NCBI RefSeq assembly: GCF_000686885.1
Contig: NZ_JMLU01000001.1
Location: 186,001-250,000, forward strand
Reading direction: 5' to 3'
DNA length: 64,000 bases
DNA from: Flavobacterium sasangense DSM 21067
GTDB taxonomy: Bacteria > Bacteroidota > Bacteroidia > Flavobacteriales > Flavobacteriaceae
Part shown: piece by piece, positions 42,662 to 52,130 of the stretch
How positions within the stretch are numbered: position 1 is the stretch's first letter
Layout: every line of letters starts with the position of its first letter
Translations under genes and position numbers: made by a program
Notes under the pieces: model-generated
Seen by the model: the letters and a program-made list of their open reading frames with translations, nothing else
What the model was told of the DNA's origin: nothing
The model's database searches: none

Positions 42662-43399
42662 TTATTGTAATTTGAATGTAATAGGTTGACTGTATTTAAC
42701 TCTTACAGGCTTACCTCTTTGCATACCTGGTTTGAATTTAGGTAATTTGTCAATTACACGTTTTGCTTCTTTTTCTAAAAGTTCACCACCTTTAGGACCA
42801 CGAACTTGAACATTAGTAATACTTCCATCTTTATCAATTACAAATAAAACAGAAACTCTACCTTGAATTCCATCTTCCATAGCCTTTTCTGGATATTGTT
42901 GGTTTTTCTTAATGTGCTTAGCCATTTGCTCCATAAAACAATCTAAACGTTTGTTTTTTGCAACACCTTCACATCCAGGAAATACTGGAACATCTTCAAT
43001 AACTGTAAAAGGAACTTCTTCATCAATTTCTTCAGCAGTTCCACCTTCTTCACCATAAGAAGAAGCTGTATTAACTACAACCGCTTTATTTTCATCAACT
43101 TCTGTAGTTTCAATCTTTTTCTCTTCAAGCACTTGTTTGTTATCAACAATTTGAATTACCTCTGGCGCTGGAGGAGGTGGTGGTGGTAGTCTTTGTGTAG
43201 GAGGCATTGTAAGAATAACTTCTTCATCTTCCATTGCCATATTATCTGAAACTACAAGTTCAACTTTTTCTTCTCTAGGATCTTCCGTCTTCATTTCAAT
43301 GCTCACATACGTTAACATTAAAACAGCTGTTAAACCAATAAGGAAATACAACGAACTATTTCTCTTAGGGTCTACATTAGGATTTTTCTTTATTTCCAT
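42662..43399 (-). CDS. Energy transducer TonB-type protein
   Basis: 245 residues. One membrane segment (about 18-34), an acidic stretch, a Pro run (RLPPPPPPAPE, 70-80) and a C-terminal TonB domain (GRVSVLFVIDKDGSITNVQV; LPKFKPGMQRGKPVRVKYSQ; end ITFKLQ). The domain begins VPVFPGCEGVAKNKRLDCF (C143 and C154), the same Cys spacing as in the adjacent tonB-type gene and the remB-like gene. It probably couples the proton gradient to outer-membrane uptake. Confidence 0.92.
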   Translation of the reverse strand: MEIKKNPNVDPKRNSSLYFLIGLTAVLMLTYVSIEMKTEDPREEKVELVVSDNMAMEDEEVILTMPPTQRLPPPPPPAPEVIQIVDNKQVLEEKKIETTEVDENKAVVVNTASSYGEEGGTAEEIDEEVPFTVIEDVPVFPGCEGVAKNKRLDCFMEQMAKHIKKNQQYPEKAMEDGIQGRVSVLFVIDKDGSITNVQVRGPKGGELLEKEAKRVIDKLPKFKPGMQRGKPVRVKYSQPITFKLQ

Positions 43400-43443
43400 A
43401 ATTTTAATTTTGAGGTGCTAATATAGTTAATATTAGAAATGTT

Positions 43444-43851
43444 TTAAAAAAATTTATTAAAAAATTTATACTTCACACAATAGAATCCGAAATATCCAAT
43501 AATTGCACCCAATGAGTTTGCAAATACATCATATAAATCAGGCTCTCTTGTAGTTGTTAATAGTTCTTGTAAAACCTCAATAATTATGCCATAAACTATT
43601 GCAAATACAACAATAATAAAACTATATTTTTTTGAATAAAAGTTTTTATGCAATGCAATACTCCAAAACACAACAAAAAAGAAGTAAAACAAAAAATGTA
43701 CAAGCTTATCATTTCCTGGTATTGCTACCTTGGGGACGCTATTAAAACTCACTAAACTTGCAACTGTAATGAAAACAGTCCAAACAATAGCGAAAAATAA
43801 AAAATTACGCTCCGATAAGTGCTTTATAATCTTCACTCGATAAAAGTGCAT
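43444..43851 (-). CDS. VanZ family protein
   Basis: 135 residues with four membrane segments and the VanZ pattern [19 protein letters not shown] near 45-63, then [22 protein letters not shown] and [15 protein letters not shown]. VanZ-like proteins are membrane proteins of unclear role. The ATG at 43851 overlaps the end of gcvH by 47 nt in another frame; a GTG at 43836 is an alternative start that shortens the overlap, so the start is uncertain. Confidence 0.82.
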   Translation of the reverse strand: MHFYRVKIIKHLSERNFLFFAIVWTVFITVASLVSFNSVPKVAIPGNDKLVHFLFYFFFVVFWSIALHKNFYSKKYSFIIVVFAIVYGIIIEVLQELLTTTREPDLYDVFANSLGAIIGYFGFYCVKYKFFNKFF

Positions 43852-44185
43852 TTATTTCAGAAGCATCAGAAATTTTCACTTTCACCATCCATCCATCTCC
43901 ATAAGGATCTGAATTTACTTTTTCTGGATCTGATTCTAAAGAATCATTAAATTCAATAATTTCACCAGATAGTGGTAAAAACAAATCAGAAACCGTTTTA
44001 ACAGCTTCTACTGTTCCAAACACCTCGTCTTTATCTAACGTTTGATCTAAAGTTTCCACTTCTACATATACGATATCACCCAATTCTTTTTGAGCAAAAT
44101 CAGTAATCCCTACAGTTGCAACATCGCCGTCAACTGAAACCCATTCGTGGTCTTTAGTGTATTTTAAATTAGTTGGTATATTCAT
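43805..44185 (-). CDS. gcvH: Glycine cleavage system H protein
   Basis: 126 residues. The lipoylation site is Lys63 in [20 protein letters not shown]; the N-terminal [20 protein letters not shown] and the acidic GDIVYVEVE are typical. It carries the aminomethyl group between glycine cleavage enzymes. It lies between sprA (terminator on the sprA side) and a VanZ gene that overlaps its end. Confidence 0.95.
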   Translation of the reverse strand: MNIPTNLKYTKDHEWVSVDGDVATVGITDFAQKELGDIVYVEVETLDQTLDKDEVFGTVEAVKTVSDLFLPLSGEIIEFNDSLESDPEKVNSDPYGDGWMVKVKISDASEINALLSSEDYKALIGA

Positions 44186-44207
44186 TTGGTTATAATTTTT
44201 TGACGTA

Positions 44208-44215
44208 CAAATGTA
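44208..44215 (-). promoter_or_regulatory. -7 element for gcvH
   Basis: Minus-strand TACATTTG, 22 nt upstream of the gcvH start. Confidence 0.5.
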
Positions 44216-44262
44216 ATTGTATTTATTGAATTGAAAAAAAGGTTTTTGTTATTTTTTTACAT

Positions 44263-44305
44263 AAAAAAACACCCGTTTAAAAAAATACTTTCTAACGGGT
44301 GTTTT
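44263..44305 (-). terminator. Terminator of the maeB-ruvA-sprA operon
   Basis: A 12-bp stem (44266-44277 with 44294-44305), 16-nt loop and U-run on the minus strand, 18 nt past the sprA stop. Confidence 0.82.
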
Positions 44306-44323
44306 ACTTTATAGTTAAATTAT

Positions 44324-47300
44324 TTAATTCCCAAAATTGTATCGTAAGGTAAATCCACTTCTAATATTAGTTGTTGGAAAAGATGTTGAAATAACTGCTT
44401 GAGAAAATTGATGATCATAGAAGAAAATTGCGGTTAAATACTTACTAAACGAATAATCTGCTGTTAATTTTATAGACCATAAATCTTGTCCTCCTCCCAA
44501 TTGATTATTATCATAATCTAAATATCGAACAATGGTATTACTTTTTCGTAATGAAAAATCAGCCTTTATATTGATATCACTCTTTATAACTCCCGCAGTA
44601 TTATCCGCTAAAGCAGAATTAATGGTAACATCTTTAATTCTATATCCAAGACCAATTATGTATTCGTTATCACTAACCTCAGTAAGTAGATTATTATCAA
44701 AACTCATATTAAGTGTTCTTCCTTTTTTAATTTCCGCTAAGAATTTAAATGAATTTTTTAACGTCATATCAACTTTCACTAAAGGATTAAATTGTTCAGT
44801 AAGGTTAACATTAGACACAATCTTATTCGCATAAAAATTACCATTAGCATCTACTGGAGCGTCATTCAAATTAGAACGAAAAGCATTAACATTATAACTT
44901 GCTCTGTAACCATGTTGGATTGAGAAGGTTTTGAAATTATCTTTAAACCAAGAATAACGCATTAAACCTGTATATTTAATATTCCAATTTGGTAATGGCG
45001 TATTTCTAAAAACTCCCGTTGCTACTTTACTTGCATCTTGACCGGAATAAGCTGCAATGAAGGAAGGCAATAATACTTGTTGGCTATTTTTACCGTAACC
45101 AACCGGATATCCTTCAGCATCTCTCGGGAAAGTTGCAGAACCGTAGTAACTTTCTGCTAATCGATTTGCTACAACCAATCTGTTATCTCTCAAATCTTGA
45201 AAGGCTTGAGAAAAATTCACATCGCTTTGAGAGAATGAAGTTTTAATTAATATTGTTGAAATATTAAAATTACCAAAATCGTATGGCGAACGAGAATTAT
45301 AATTCCCATTAGTCACATCGTACTGCTCTGAAAAATTATAAGTATAAGAACGATCTGCACTTAAATCTATTTTCAAATCAGGGAATACTTCTAACTGAGC
45401 TGTCAAATTCAATTTTTTATTTTCTACTTGAGTGAAATTTTGGTTAAACTCTGGAAATGATGTCAACCATCCATTTCTTGCAGCTTCATAACGCACATCC
45501 GCTTGGCTTCCAAAAACAAAACCTAAAGAAGGTTTAGAAGAACCAAAGAAACCTAAACCAGGTAAATATCCCGGCAACACAGTCCCTTTATTTTCAGTAT
45601 AATTTACTTGAATATTTTTTACGCTTGTTATAACACCTATTAATCCCGACATAAAAAGATTGCGTTCATTAGAAATATTATTATTTCCAGCTGAAGTAAC
45701 TTTTTGACCAGGTTTTGGCGCTACTTGCTTATTTTTAGGTGCATTTTTACCTTTATTTGACTTCGCTTTAGTTAAACCTACATACTTATAAAACATATCC
45801 ATATTCAAAATAGTATTCAACTTATGAGAACTCGCGTTTTGAACTGTATTACCTAATTGATACGTTGTTCCATCTTCTGCTTCTATACTTGAAAACGCAT
45901 CTGAAGAACGTTGCCAATTATAATCTCCTGTGTAAGTATAAGTAGATTTTACAAAACTAAATATTGGTAACTTATTAATTGGAAGATCATAATTTACCAC
46001 AAATTGTTGATTGTGTTGATTTGCTGTTCCTGTATTCCAGTAATCATCCCAAATGTCCAATCCATCAATTGGTAAGTTGTTTTCATCTAAATAATTTCTA
46101 ACGATATTATTAGAAGCCGCTGTATAATTTACACGTAATGATTTTGTGATATTATAATTGAAACCATATTGATAATTAAAGAAATAATTTCTTCTATATA
46201 AATCTCCTAATCCAACACCTTCAACATCTACTAAACGGAATCTCTGTTTGTTAAACTGTCTTAGTATGGTAGAACTGAATGAAATATTTGTTGGTAAGAA
46301 ATTAAAATTAAAATCACTCAACAATTTATAATAATTACTCTTTTTAAATACTTTAGTTTCTTTAAAAGGCTCAACAGTTAACGGTTTAAATGAAAAAGCA
46401 TAATCTACTGTAGATCTATTTTGTTGATCAATTAAATTTTCAATTTCATAATCATGATGTTGCGTTTCGTTTAATGAGTACGAAAGTGTTAAATTCTCAA
46501 CATCATAAAAATGAGGTTTTTTCTCTGGATTTTTCTCTTTTTTAACTCCAATTAAGTTGATACTTGTTCTCTTTGTATAATCAATTGCTCGATTTTCGAT
46601 ATTAGAACGATCAGTCGGATTTGTAGTAAGATCTAACAATTGTTGTAGTTCAATATCTTGATAAAAAGGATCGTATTTTGGCGTAATAGTTTGTTCACCT
46701 ACTCCGTAATTAAAAGGTAGATTAATTCCCCATTTTTTTGGTAATAATTTCCCTAAATTTATATTTGTTACAATGTCATATTGAAAAACATCTTCTCTAC
46801 TTCTTTCGTTTGGACCTTGTTCTAAAGATCCAAATCCAATAGTACTCATTCTGGTAGTTGCAGATACGGTAGCAAAATCAGCTAAATTAGAATCTAAATT
46901 AGCTACAGCAGCATAACCGCCTTTATTATCCATATCAGACATACGCAACTCATTGAACCAAACTTCACCTCTTTGAATTTGCCCTGATTTATTTTTTACA
47001 CCAATCATTAAAGTTCTAACTAGACCAAAATTAGGATTTCCTTTTATTCCTAATGTTAACCTATCATTTGAAGAACCTAAATTTTCCTCTTCAACAAAAC
47101 CTATTCCGTTTGCATCATAAGTGATTGAAGCATCATTAGCTAAAGCCAATATTTTTAATTGAGTTAAAAGAGAAAATGGCACATCTATTTCATTTTCCGA
47201 TGGCCAAATTGCCTCAGGAGATGATGCTCCATAAGCGGTTACCTTTAAAGGAATTTCAACTTGATAAAAGTTATCTGTAAAATCATTTCCAAAACGAATA

Positions 47301-50300
47301 AAAGCGGTTAGGCCTTCATCTTGTAAACCTCCATTTTCAGTAGCTTCAGCATGTAAAAACATACGCAGTTTTTTATACTGACGCATATCGACACTTACAT
47401 TTTTGAAAACAGCTCTTGAGTCGTTTGGTTGTAAACCATTTGCAATACCACCTGTTTTATCATAAACTCTCAACGACAAAGATTGTTCATTTTGATTTAT
47501 TACCGTATTGTTATTGTATAATTGTTCTCTAACTACTCCAGGAGGCGTTACATATTTAATTGGAGTTCTATCTCCGTTTTCTTGAATGTTTAAAGCCACA
47601 ACATCAAACGCAGTATTATCATCATCAGTTTGTGGATCATTAAAATCTAATGAATTTACGTAGCGTCTCCATTCTCCTCTTACTAAATCTAAAGCTCCAA
47701 AACGTAATGTGACTTCATCTTTAAAACCAGTCATATACATTCGCATAAAACGAATCGATCTAAAATCGTTGATAGGTCCTACTTTATTTGCATCTGTAAA
47801 TTCTTGAATTGGAATTTTATATAAAATCCATCTAGCATTAGCCGTTTCTCCATTCGGTAATACTTCTGTAGATTTTCTTGAATCTACAATATAATTTTGA
47901 CCAACTGGAACTCCATTATCGGCATCCGGATATTTCAAGATTGGCACTTCAAATTTAAAGTAGGCATTAATTGTATTCATCGTATTATCACGATTGATGT
48001 CTTCAACATCAGGATACGTTGTGTTACCTCTATTATTATCCGTTACTGATACGGGAGAATTACCCTCAAAACCATTATAATTTTTATATCTTGTAACAAT
48101 ATCACCTGTTGTATTTAAATAAAATTGATAATTATCTGCTGATGGATCCGATTGAGATGCGAATGTTGGGAATTTTAAAACTTCATCGTTATCGGTTAAA
48201 CCATCAAAACCTGCATCTTGAACCGCTCTATTTCCCCCATTTGTATCAAAGGCATAAATTAATGATTGTGCTGCCGGAACTTCTCCCCAAGAGGTTGAAA
48301 CTACTGGCTGAAGGGAATTTTCTTCAGGCAAACCATTTTCATATAACTTTCTTCCATCTCTCAAAATATCCTCTGAGATTTCACCTAAATTGAATACTAT
48401 TTTTCCAGTATTTGTAGGGTCTGCAACATCTCCTGGATTTCCATAATAAGGATCTAACACCCAAAACTGAATATATTCAACATTTGACTGTTCGAAATTG
48501 GTTGAATTTATAGAACGCATAATTCCACCCCAATTATCCGGAGCTTCAATATCTGTAAATTGATTAGTAGCAGCCAAAGTAGGATTAAAGTTATATGGAC
48601 CTCTATCTTTTGGATAATAAGTTAAATCTAAAGTATTAATTACTGTTGATTGTCCTTGAGCAATATCAGTAACTGGATACAACTCTCTACTAAAAATTCT
48701 TCTTGTTTTATTCAAAGATAAATCCGCATCAGATATACCTGCTGGTGGCTGAATGTAAAAAATAGGATCAATAGTATACCATGACATTTTAGCTCTTTTG
48801 TAACCAACACTTAAAGCATCTACCGAAGTTTCATTTGATGTTGGATCACCATCAAATGCGCCTTCTAAAGGAATACTAGCTAACGACCAAGCTTGTGGGC
48901 TTCTCATGTCAATGGTTGACTGCGAACCTTCAAAATCATCAATGTAAGATGTAGGTTCTCCATTAAATTGGTCCGCTTTTGAAGCGCCTGGCTTTAAATA
49001 AGCAATTTCTCCTCTTAAGGAAATATTTGAAGGAACATCGGTATCAATATTTGGAAGTTTGTTTACTAATCTTGTTAAAAAAGGAACTTCAGTTGAGTAA
49101 TTTCCATTAAATCCAAAAATAGTATTATTAACCGATTCTTGTCCATAATTAGATTTGGTTGTAAATGGTCGCTCCGACATGTTTAACATTGTTGCGCCTA
49201 ATAAGAACTTGTCATTAAACTTATGTTCGACATTGAAACCCCAAAATCTTCTTGTTTGCTGACCAAAAACCGAATTGTTTTCTACCGAAACTTGTATAGG
49301 TGTACTAGCTAACGACGGATCTAAGATATTAACTTTACCCATCTGGTAATTAACGGTATAGTCTACACCTTCAACTAAAACTCTTCCTCCAGCAGTTACA
49401 ACAACAGAACCTTGTGGCACATTAAAAGCACCAATCGAAATTCCATCGCCACCCATAGATTTAAATCGCCCTTTTAATTGAAATTTATTTTTAGCACTCT
49501 CTTGTAAAGCGGCAGCTTGTGTTGTTTTATATAAATTTCTAAAAACATACTTAGCCTGATTGCTGTTATAAGTTAATGGGTCATCGTAATTTTCAGCAAG
49601 TGTAGAAACATCTAACTTATTAAATAAGTGTTTTCCAAAAGGTTCAACTTTTAAGAAAATAATTCTCCCTTTTTGAGCATCAACAGTTAAACCTGGATAA
49701 AAATCGAAAAAACCATCTCCGCCTTCTTGAGGGTCATTCGTAAAATTCAACTTATCTAAATCAAAAACTTTTAATAATGGTGTTTCAACAACATCTGCTG
49801 GTAATGGATCCGTTCCCGCTTGAGTAATATAATTTAAAGGAGAAGGATCTGTATATAATATATTTAATTTAAAATCATCTTGTTGTAATTGAGCACCTCC
49901 AGGAATTTGATAAATATTTTTCATCATAATGTTCCATGTTGGCATGGTAAAATATGGTCCAGAACCCCCTACTTGATATTTATCAATTGTTAAATTACTT
50001 TTTAACAATTTCAAAATTAAGGCTTGAGAACTTGGAACTCCAGAAGCATCAACGTTTGTAGCATCTACACCGTCTGTACCAAATTCACCGACTTGATAAA
50101 CCTGATCACCAACTGTATATTGATAAGCGACAGCCAAAACTTCATCATTTGCTAAACGCTGATTAAGGGAAATATAACCAAGTTGAGGATGAAATGTAAA
50201 CTCTGAAGCTGTTAACTTTCTTGCATTTTCTAGTTTAGCAAAGTCAACCCCTTCAGCCATTCCTGGAATATTAAAACCATTAGACGCGGTAGAAACATCT

Positions 50301-51538
50301 CTAATAGAACTATTCAAAAAGTTACTTCCAATATTTGTTGGGTCAAATTTATTGTTTCCGTTGTTTGATGGGTTATCAGCAGCTACATTATAGAAAGTTG
50401 GATTGGCTGTGGTATTAACATGAACAGTTTCTTCAGGCAAAACATTGGTTAAAGGACCTTCACCTATATCTTGTAAGGCTACTATGTTTCTTAAATTATT
50501 TTCTGTTGAATTTACTCTATTTTGTTTGTTCGTAATCCAAACTTCAATTCTGTTAATTTGAACACGTGAATTTACATAAGGAAATGTTTCCAAAGCCTTA
50601 TCATATTTATCCCTAAAGTATTGCGATAAGAAATAGTGACGATCCACATCATAATCTAATGCAAACAACTCAAAATCTTGGAGTGTTCCTCCACCTTGCG
50701 CTGTTACCGATTTAGTTTGCGATTTTTGCTCTGAAAAAACTCCAGTAAATGTTGTCTTACCAAATTGTAACTGAGCTTTAACTCCAAACAAACTTTGTGC
50801 GCCTCTAATTAAAGAATTAGATAAAGGAAAACTAACGTTACCCACTTCAATTTTTTGAATAATATCATCCTCAGTAGGTGTATATTCTAATTTTATTAGG
50901 TTTTGAAAAGCAAAAGTTGATTGTGTATCATAATTTACGTTAACATTCAAACGAGTTCCTACTTTTCCTTGAAGACCAACACTAATTCTTTGATCAAAAT
51001 CAAAACTTATTGTTTTTCTATTTCTAGGAGAAAAAGAAGGATTATCTTGTTTGGTAAAACGAACTCCTAAATCCAATTCGACAGAACCTGTAGGCTTTAC
51101 ATCGATTGTATTTCCACCAAAAATTGTTTCAAAAAACTTAGAATTAACATAATATCTGGGTAGTAAGTTCTTCTTAGCCTCTTCAGAACCCGCTTTTTTA
51201 CCATCAATTGCTGCAGATTTATCCTGATAGTATTTACGCATTTGCTCACGCAACACCAATTCTTCATATTGCTTTGGTGTTAGTATCATTGGATAATTGA
51301 TATTAAAACCGTCTACAGAACTGGTATAAATATAACGATCAGATGCAGGATCATAAGTATATTTATCCAATATACTAGCTGGATTTGGCAAACTTAACTT
51401 ACCTAAATCAACACCTGTTTTCACAGAATCTTTTTCTTCTTCATCTACCTGAGCTTGTAGCGAAAAAGAAAAAAGCACACATAATAATGCAAGGCTATGT
51501 TGTAATTTATTTATTGCTTTTATAATTATGTCTTTCAA
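44324..51538 (-). CDS. sprA: Type IX secretion outer-membrane translocon SprA
   Basis: 2404 residues, the typical giant size. The signal peptide ends SLQAQ. Repeated SprA blocks include YVNSKFFETIFGGNTIDVKP, GSVELDLGVRFTKQDNPSFS, RLNVNVNYDTQSTFAFQNLI, GFNVEHKFNDKFLLGATMLN, TSYIDDFEGSQSTIDMRSP and the C-terminal strand SGFTLRYNFGN. SprA (Sov in Porphyromonas) is the single-polypeptide 36-strand pore through which type IX cargo, including gliding adhesins, leaves the cell. It lies 3 nt after ruvA, with maeB before that. Plug and other partner genes are not in the window. Confidence 0.96.
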   Translation of the reverse strand: MKDIIIKAINKLQHSLALLCVLFSFSLQAQVDEEEKDSVKTGVDLGKLSLPNPASILDKYTYDPASDRYIYTSSVDGFNINYPMILTPKQYEELVLREQMRKYYQDKSAAIDGKKAGSEEAKKNLLPRYYVNSKFFETIFGGNTIDVKPTGSVELDLGVRFTKQDNPSFSPRNRKTISFDFDQRISVGLQGKVGTRLNVNVNYDTQSTFAFQNLIKLEYTPTEDDIIQKIEVGNVSFPLSNSLIRGAQSLFGVKAQLQFGKTTFTGVFSEQKSQTKSVTAQGGGTLQDFELFALDYDVDRHYFLSQYFRDKYDKALETFPYVNSRVQINRIEVWITNKQNRVNSTENNLRNIVALQDIGEGPLTNVLPEETVHVNTTANPTFYNVAADNPSNNGNNKFDPTNIGSNFLNSSIRDVSTASNGFNIPGMAEGVDFAKLENARKLTASEFTFHPQLGYISLNQRLANDEVLAVAYQYTVGDQVYQVGEFGTDGVDATNVDASGVPSSQALILKLLKSNLTIDKYQVGGSGPYFTMPTWNIMMKNIYQIPGGAQLQQDDFKLNILYTDPSPLNYITQAGTDPLPADVVETPLLKVFDLDKLNFTNDPQEGGDGFFDFYPGLTVDAQKGRIIFLKVEPFGKHLFNKLDVSTLAENYDDPLTYNSNQAKYVFRNLYKTTQAAALQESAKNKFQLKGRFKSMGGDGISIGAFNVPQGSVVVTAGGRVLVEGVDYTVNYQMGKVNILDPSLASTPIQVSVENNSVFGQQTRRFWGFNVEHKFNDKFLLGATMLNMSERPFTTKSNYGQESVNNTIFGFNGNYSTEVPFLTRLVNKLPNIDTDVPSNISLRGEIAYLKPGASKADQFNGEPTSYIDDFEGSQSTIDMRSPQAWSLASIPLEGAFDGDPTSNETSVDALSVGYKRAKMSWYTIDPIFYIQPPAGISDADLSLNKTRRIFSRELYPVTDIAQGQSTVINTLDLTYYPKDRGPYNFNPTLAATNQFTDIEAPDNWGGIMRSINSTNFEQSNVEYIQFWVLDPYYGNPGDVADPTNTGKIVFNLGEISEDILRDGRKLYENGLPEENSLQPVVSTSWGEVPAAQSLIYAFDTNGGNRAVQDAGFDGLTDNDEVLKFPTFASQSDPSADNYQFYLNTTGDIVTRYKNYNGFEGNSPVSVTDNNRGNTTYPDVEDINRDNTMNTINAYFKFEVPILKYPDADNGVPVGQNYIVDSRKSTEVLPNGETANARWILYKIPIQEFTDANKVGPINDFRSIRFMRMYMTGFKDEVTLRFGALDLVRGEWRRYVNSLDFNDPQTDDDNTAFDVVALNIQENGDRTPIKYVTPPGVVREQLYNNNTVINQNEQSLSLRVYDKTGGIANGLQPNDSRAVFKNVSVDMRQYKKLRMFLHAEATENGGLQDEGLTAFIRFGNDFTDNFYQVEIPLKVTAYGASSPEAIWPSENEIDVPFSLLTQLKILALANDASITYDANGIGFVEEENLGSSNDRLTLGIKGNPNFGLVRTLMIGVKNKSGQIQRGEVWFNELRMSDMDNKGGYAAVANLDSNLADFATVSATTRMSTIGFGSLEQGPNERSREDVFQYDIVTNINLGKLLPKKWGINLPFNYGVGEQTITPKYDPFYQDIELQQLLDLTTNPTDRSNIENRAIDYTKRTSINLIGVKKEKNPEKKPHFYDVENLTLSYSLNETQHHDYEIENLIDQQNRSTVDYAFSFKPLTVEPFKETKVFKKSNYYKLLSDFNFNFLPTNISFSSTILRQFNKQRFRLVDVEGVGLGDLYRRNYFFNYQYGFNYNITKSLRVNYTAASNNIVRNYLDENNLPIDGLDIWDDYWNTGTANQHNQQFVVNYDLPINKLPIFSFVKSTYTYTGDYNWQRSSDAFSSIEAEDGTTYQLGNTVQNASSHKLNTILNMDMFYKYVGLTKAKSNKGKNAPKNKQVAPKPGQKVTSAGNNNISNERNLFMSGLIGVITSVKNIQVNYTENKGTVLPGYLPGLGFFGSSKPSLGFVFGSQADVRYEAARNGWLTSFPEFNQNFTQVENKKLNLTAQLEVFPDLKIDLSADRSYTYNFSEQYDVTNGNYNSRSPYDFGNFNISTILIKTSFSQSDVNFSQAFQDLRDNRLVVANRLAESYYGSATFPRDAEGYPVGYGKNSQQVLLPSFIAAYSGQDASKVATGVFRNTPLPNWNIKYTGLMRYSWFKDNFKTFSIQHGYRASYNVNAFRSNLNDAPVDANGNFYANKIVSNVNLTEQFNPLVKVDMTLKNSFKFLAEIKKGRTLNMSFDNNLLTEVSDNEYIIGLGYRIKDVTINSALADNTAGVIKSDINIKADFSLRKSNTIVRYLDYDNNQLGGGQDLWSIKLTADYSFSKYLTAIFFYDHQFSQAVISTSFPTTNIRSGFTLRYNFGN

Positions 51539-51541
51539 GTT

Positions 51542-52123
51542 TTATAAATTTTTTAAAGCTTGTTTTATTAAGTTTTCAACAGTAGCATTTGGGGTTTCTC
51601 TGATGATTTTGTCGATTACTTTTTCGGCTGCTTTTCTTGCAAATCCTAAAACTTCTAAAGCAGATAACGCTTCATCTTTGTTTGTATTGCTTTCAACAAC
51701 AGAAACTTCATCTAAATTGTACACTTTTAACACTTTTTCTTTCAAATCTAAGATAATTCGTTGGGCTGTTTTAGCTCCAATACCTTTCATCGATTGAATC
51801 GTAGCCACGTCATTAGCTGCAATTGCCTGAATAATTTGGGCTGGTGCTAAAGACGACAACATTGTTCTAGCCGTACTTGCCCCAACTCCTGAAACCGAAA
51901 GTAATAACTTAAAAAGTTCTCTTTCTTGTTTTTCAACAAATCCAAACAAACTATGTGAATCTTCTTTTACTTGAAGAAACGTATATAATTTTAAACTCTC
52001 AGAATCTGGAATTAATGAAAAAGTATGCAATGAAATATTAATATGATAGCCCACACCATTGCAATCAATTACAACTTCGGTAGGTGTTTTTTCAACTAAT
52101 CTTCCTTGAATGTGCGCTATCAT
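51542..52123 (-). CDS. ruvA: Holliday junction helicase subunit RuvA
   Basis: 193 residues. Domain I (MIAHIQGRLVEKTPTEVVID), domain II with two helix-hairpin-helix motifs (LLLSVSGVGASTARTMLSSL; IQSMKGIGAKTAQRIILDLK) and the small C-terminal domain III (EALSALEVLGFARKAAEKVI) are intact. It binds four-way junctions and recruits RuvB, encoded here 6 kb away rather than adjacent. Lies between maeB (7-nt gap) and sprA. Confidence 0.96.
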   Translation of the reverse strand: MIAHIQGRLVEKTPTEVVIDCNGVGYHINISLHTFSLIPDSESLKLYTFLQVKEDSHSLFGFVEKQERELFKLLLSVSGVGASTARTMLSSLAPAQIIQAIAANDVATIQSMKGIGAKTAQRIILDLKEKVLKVYNLDEVSVVESNTNKDEALSALEVLGFARKAAEKVIDKIIRETPNATVENLIKQALKNL

Positions 52124-52130
52124 ATATCAA

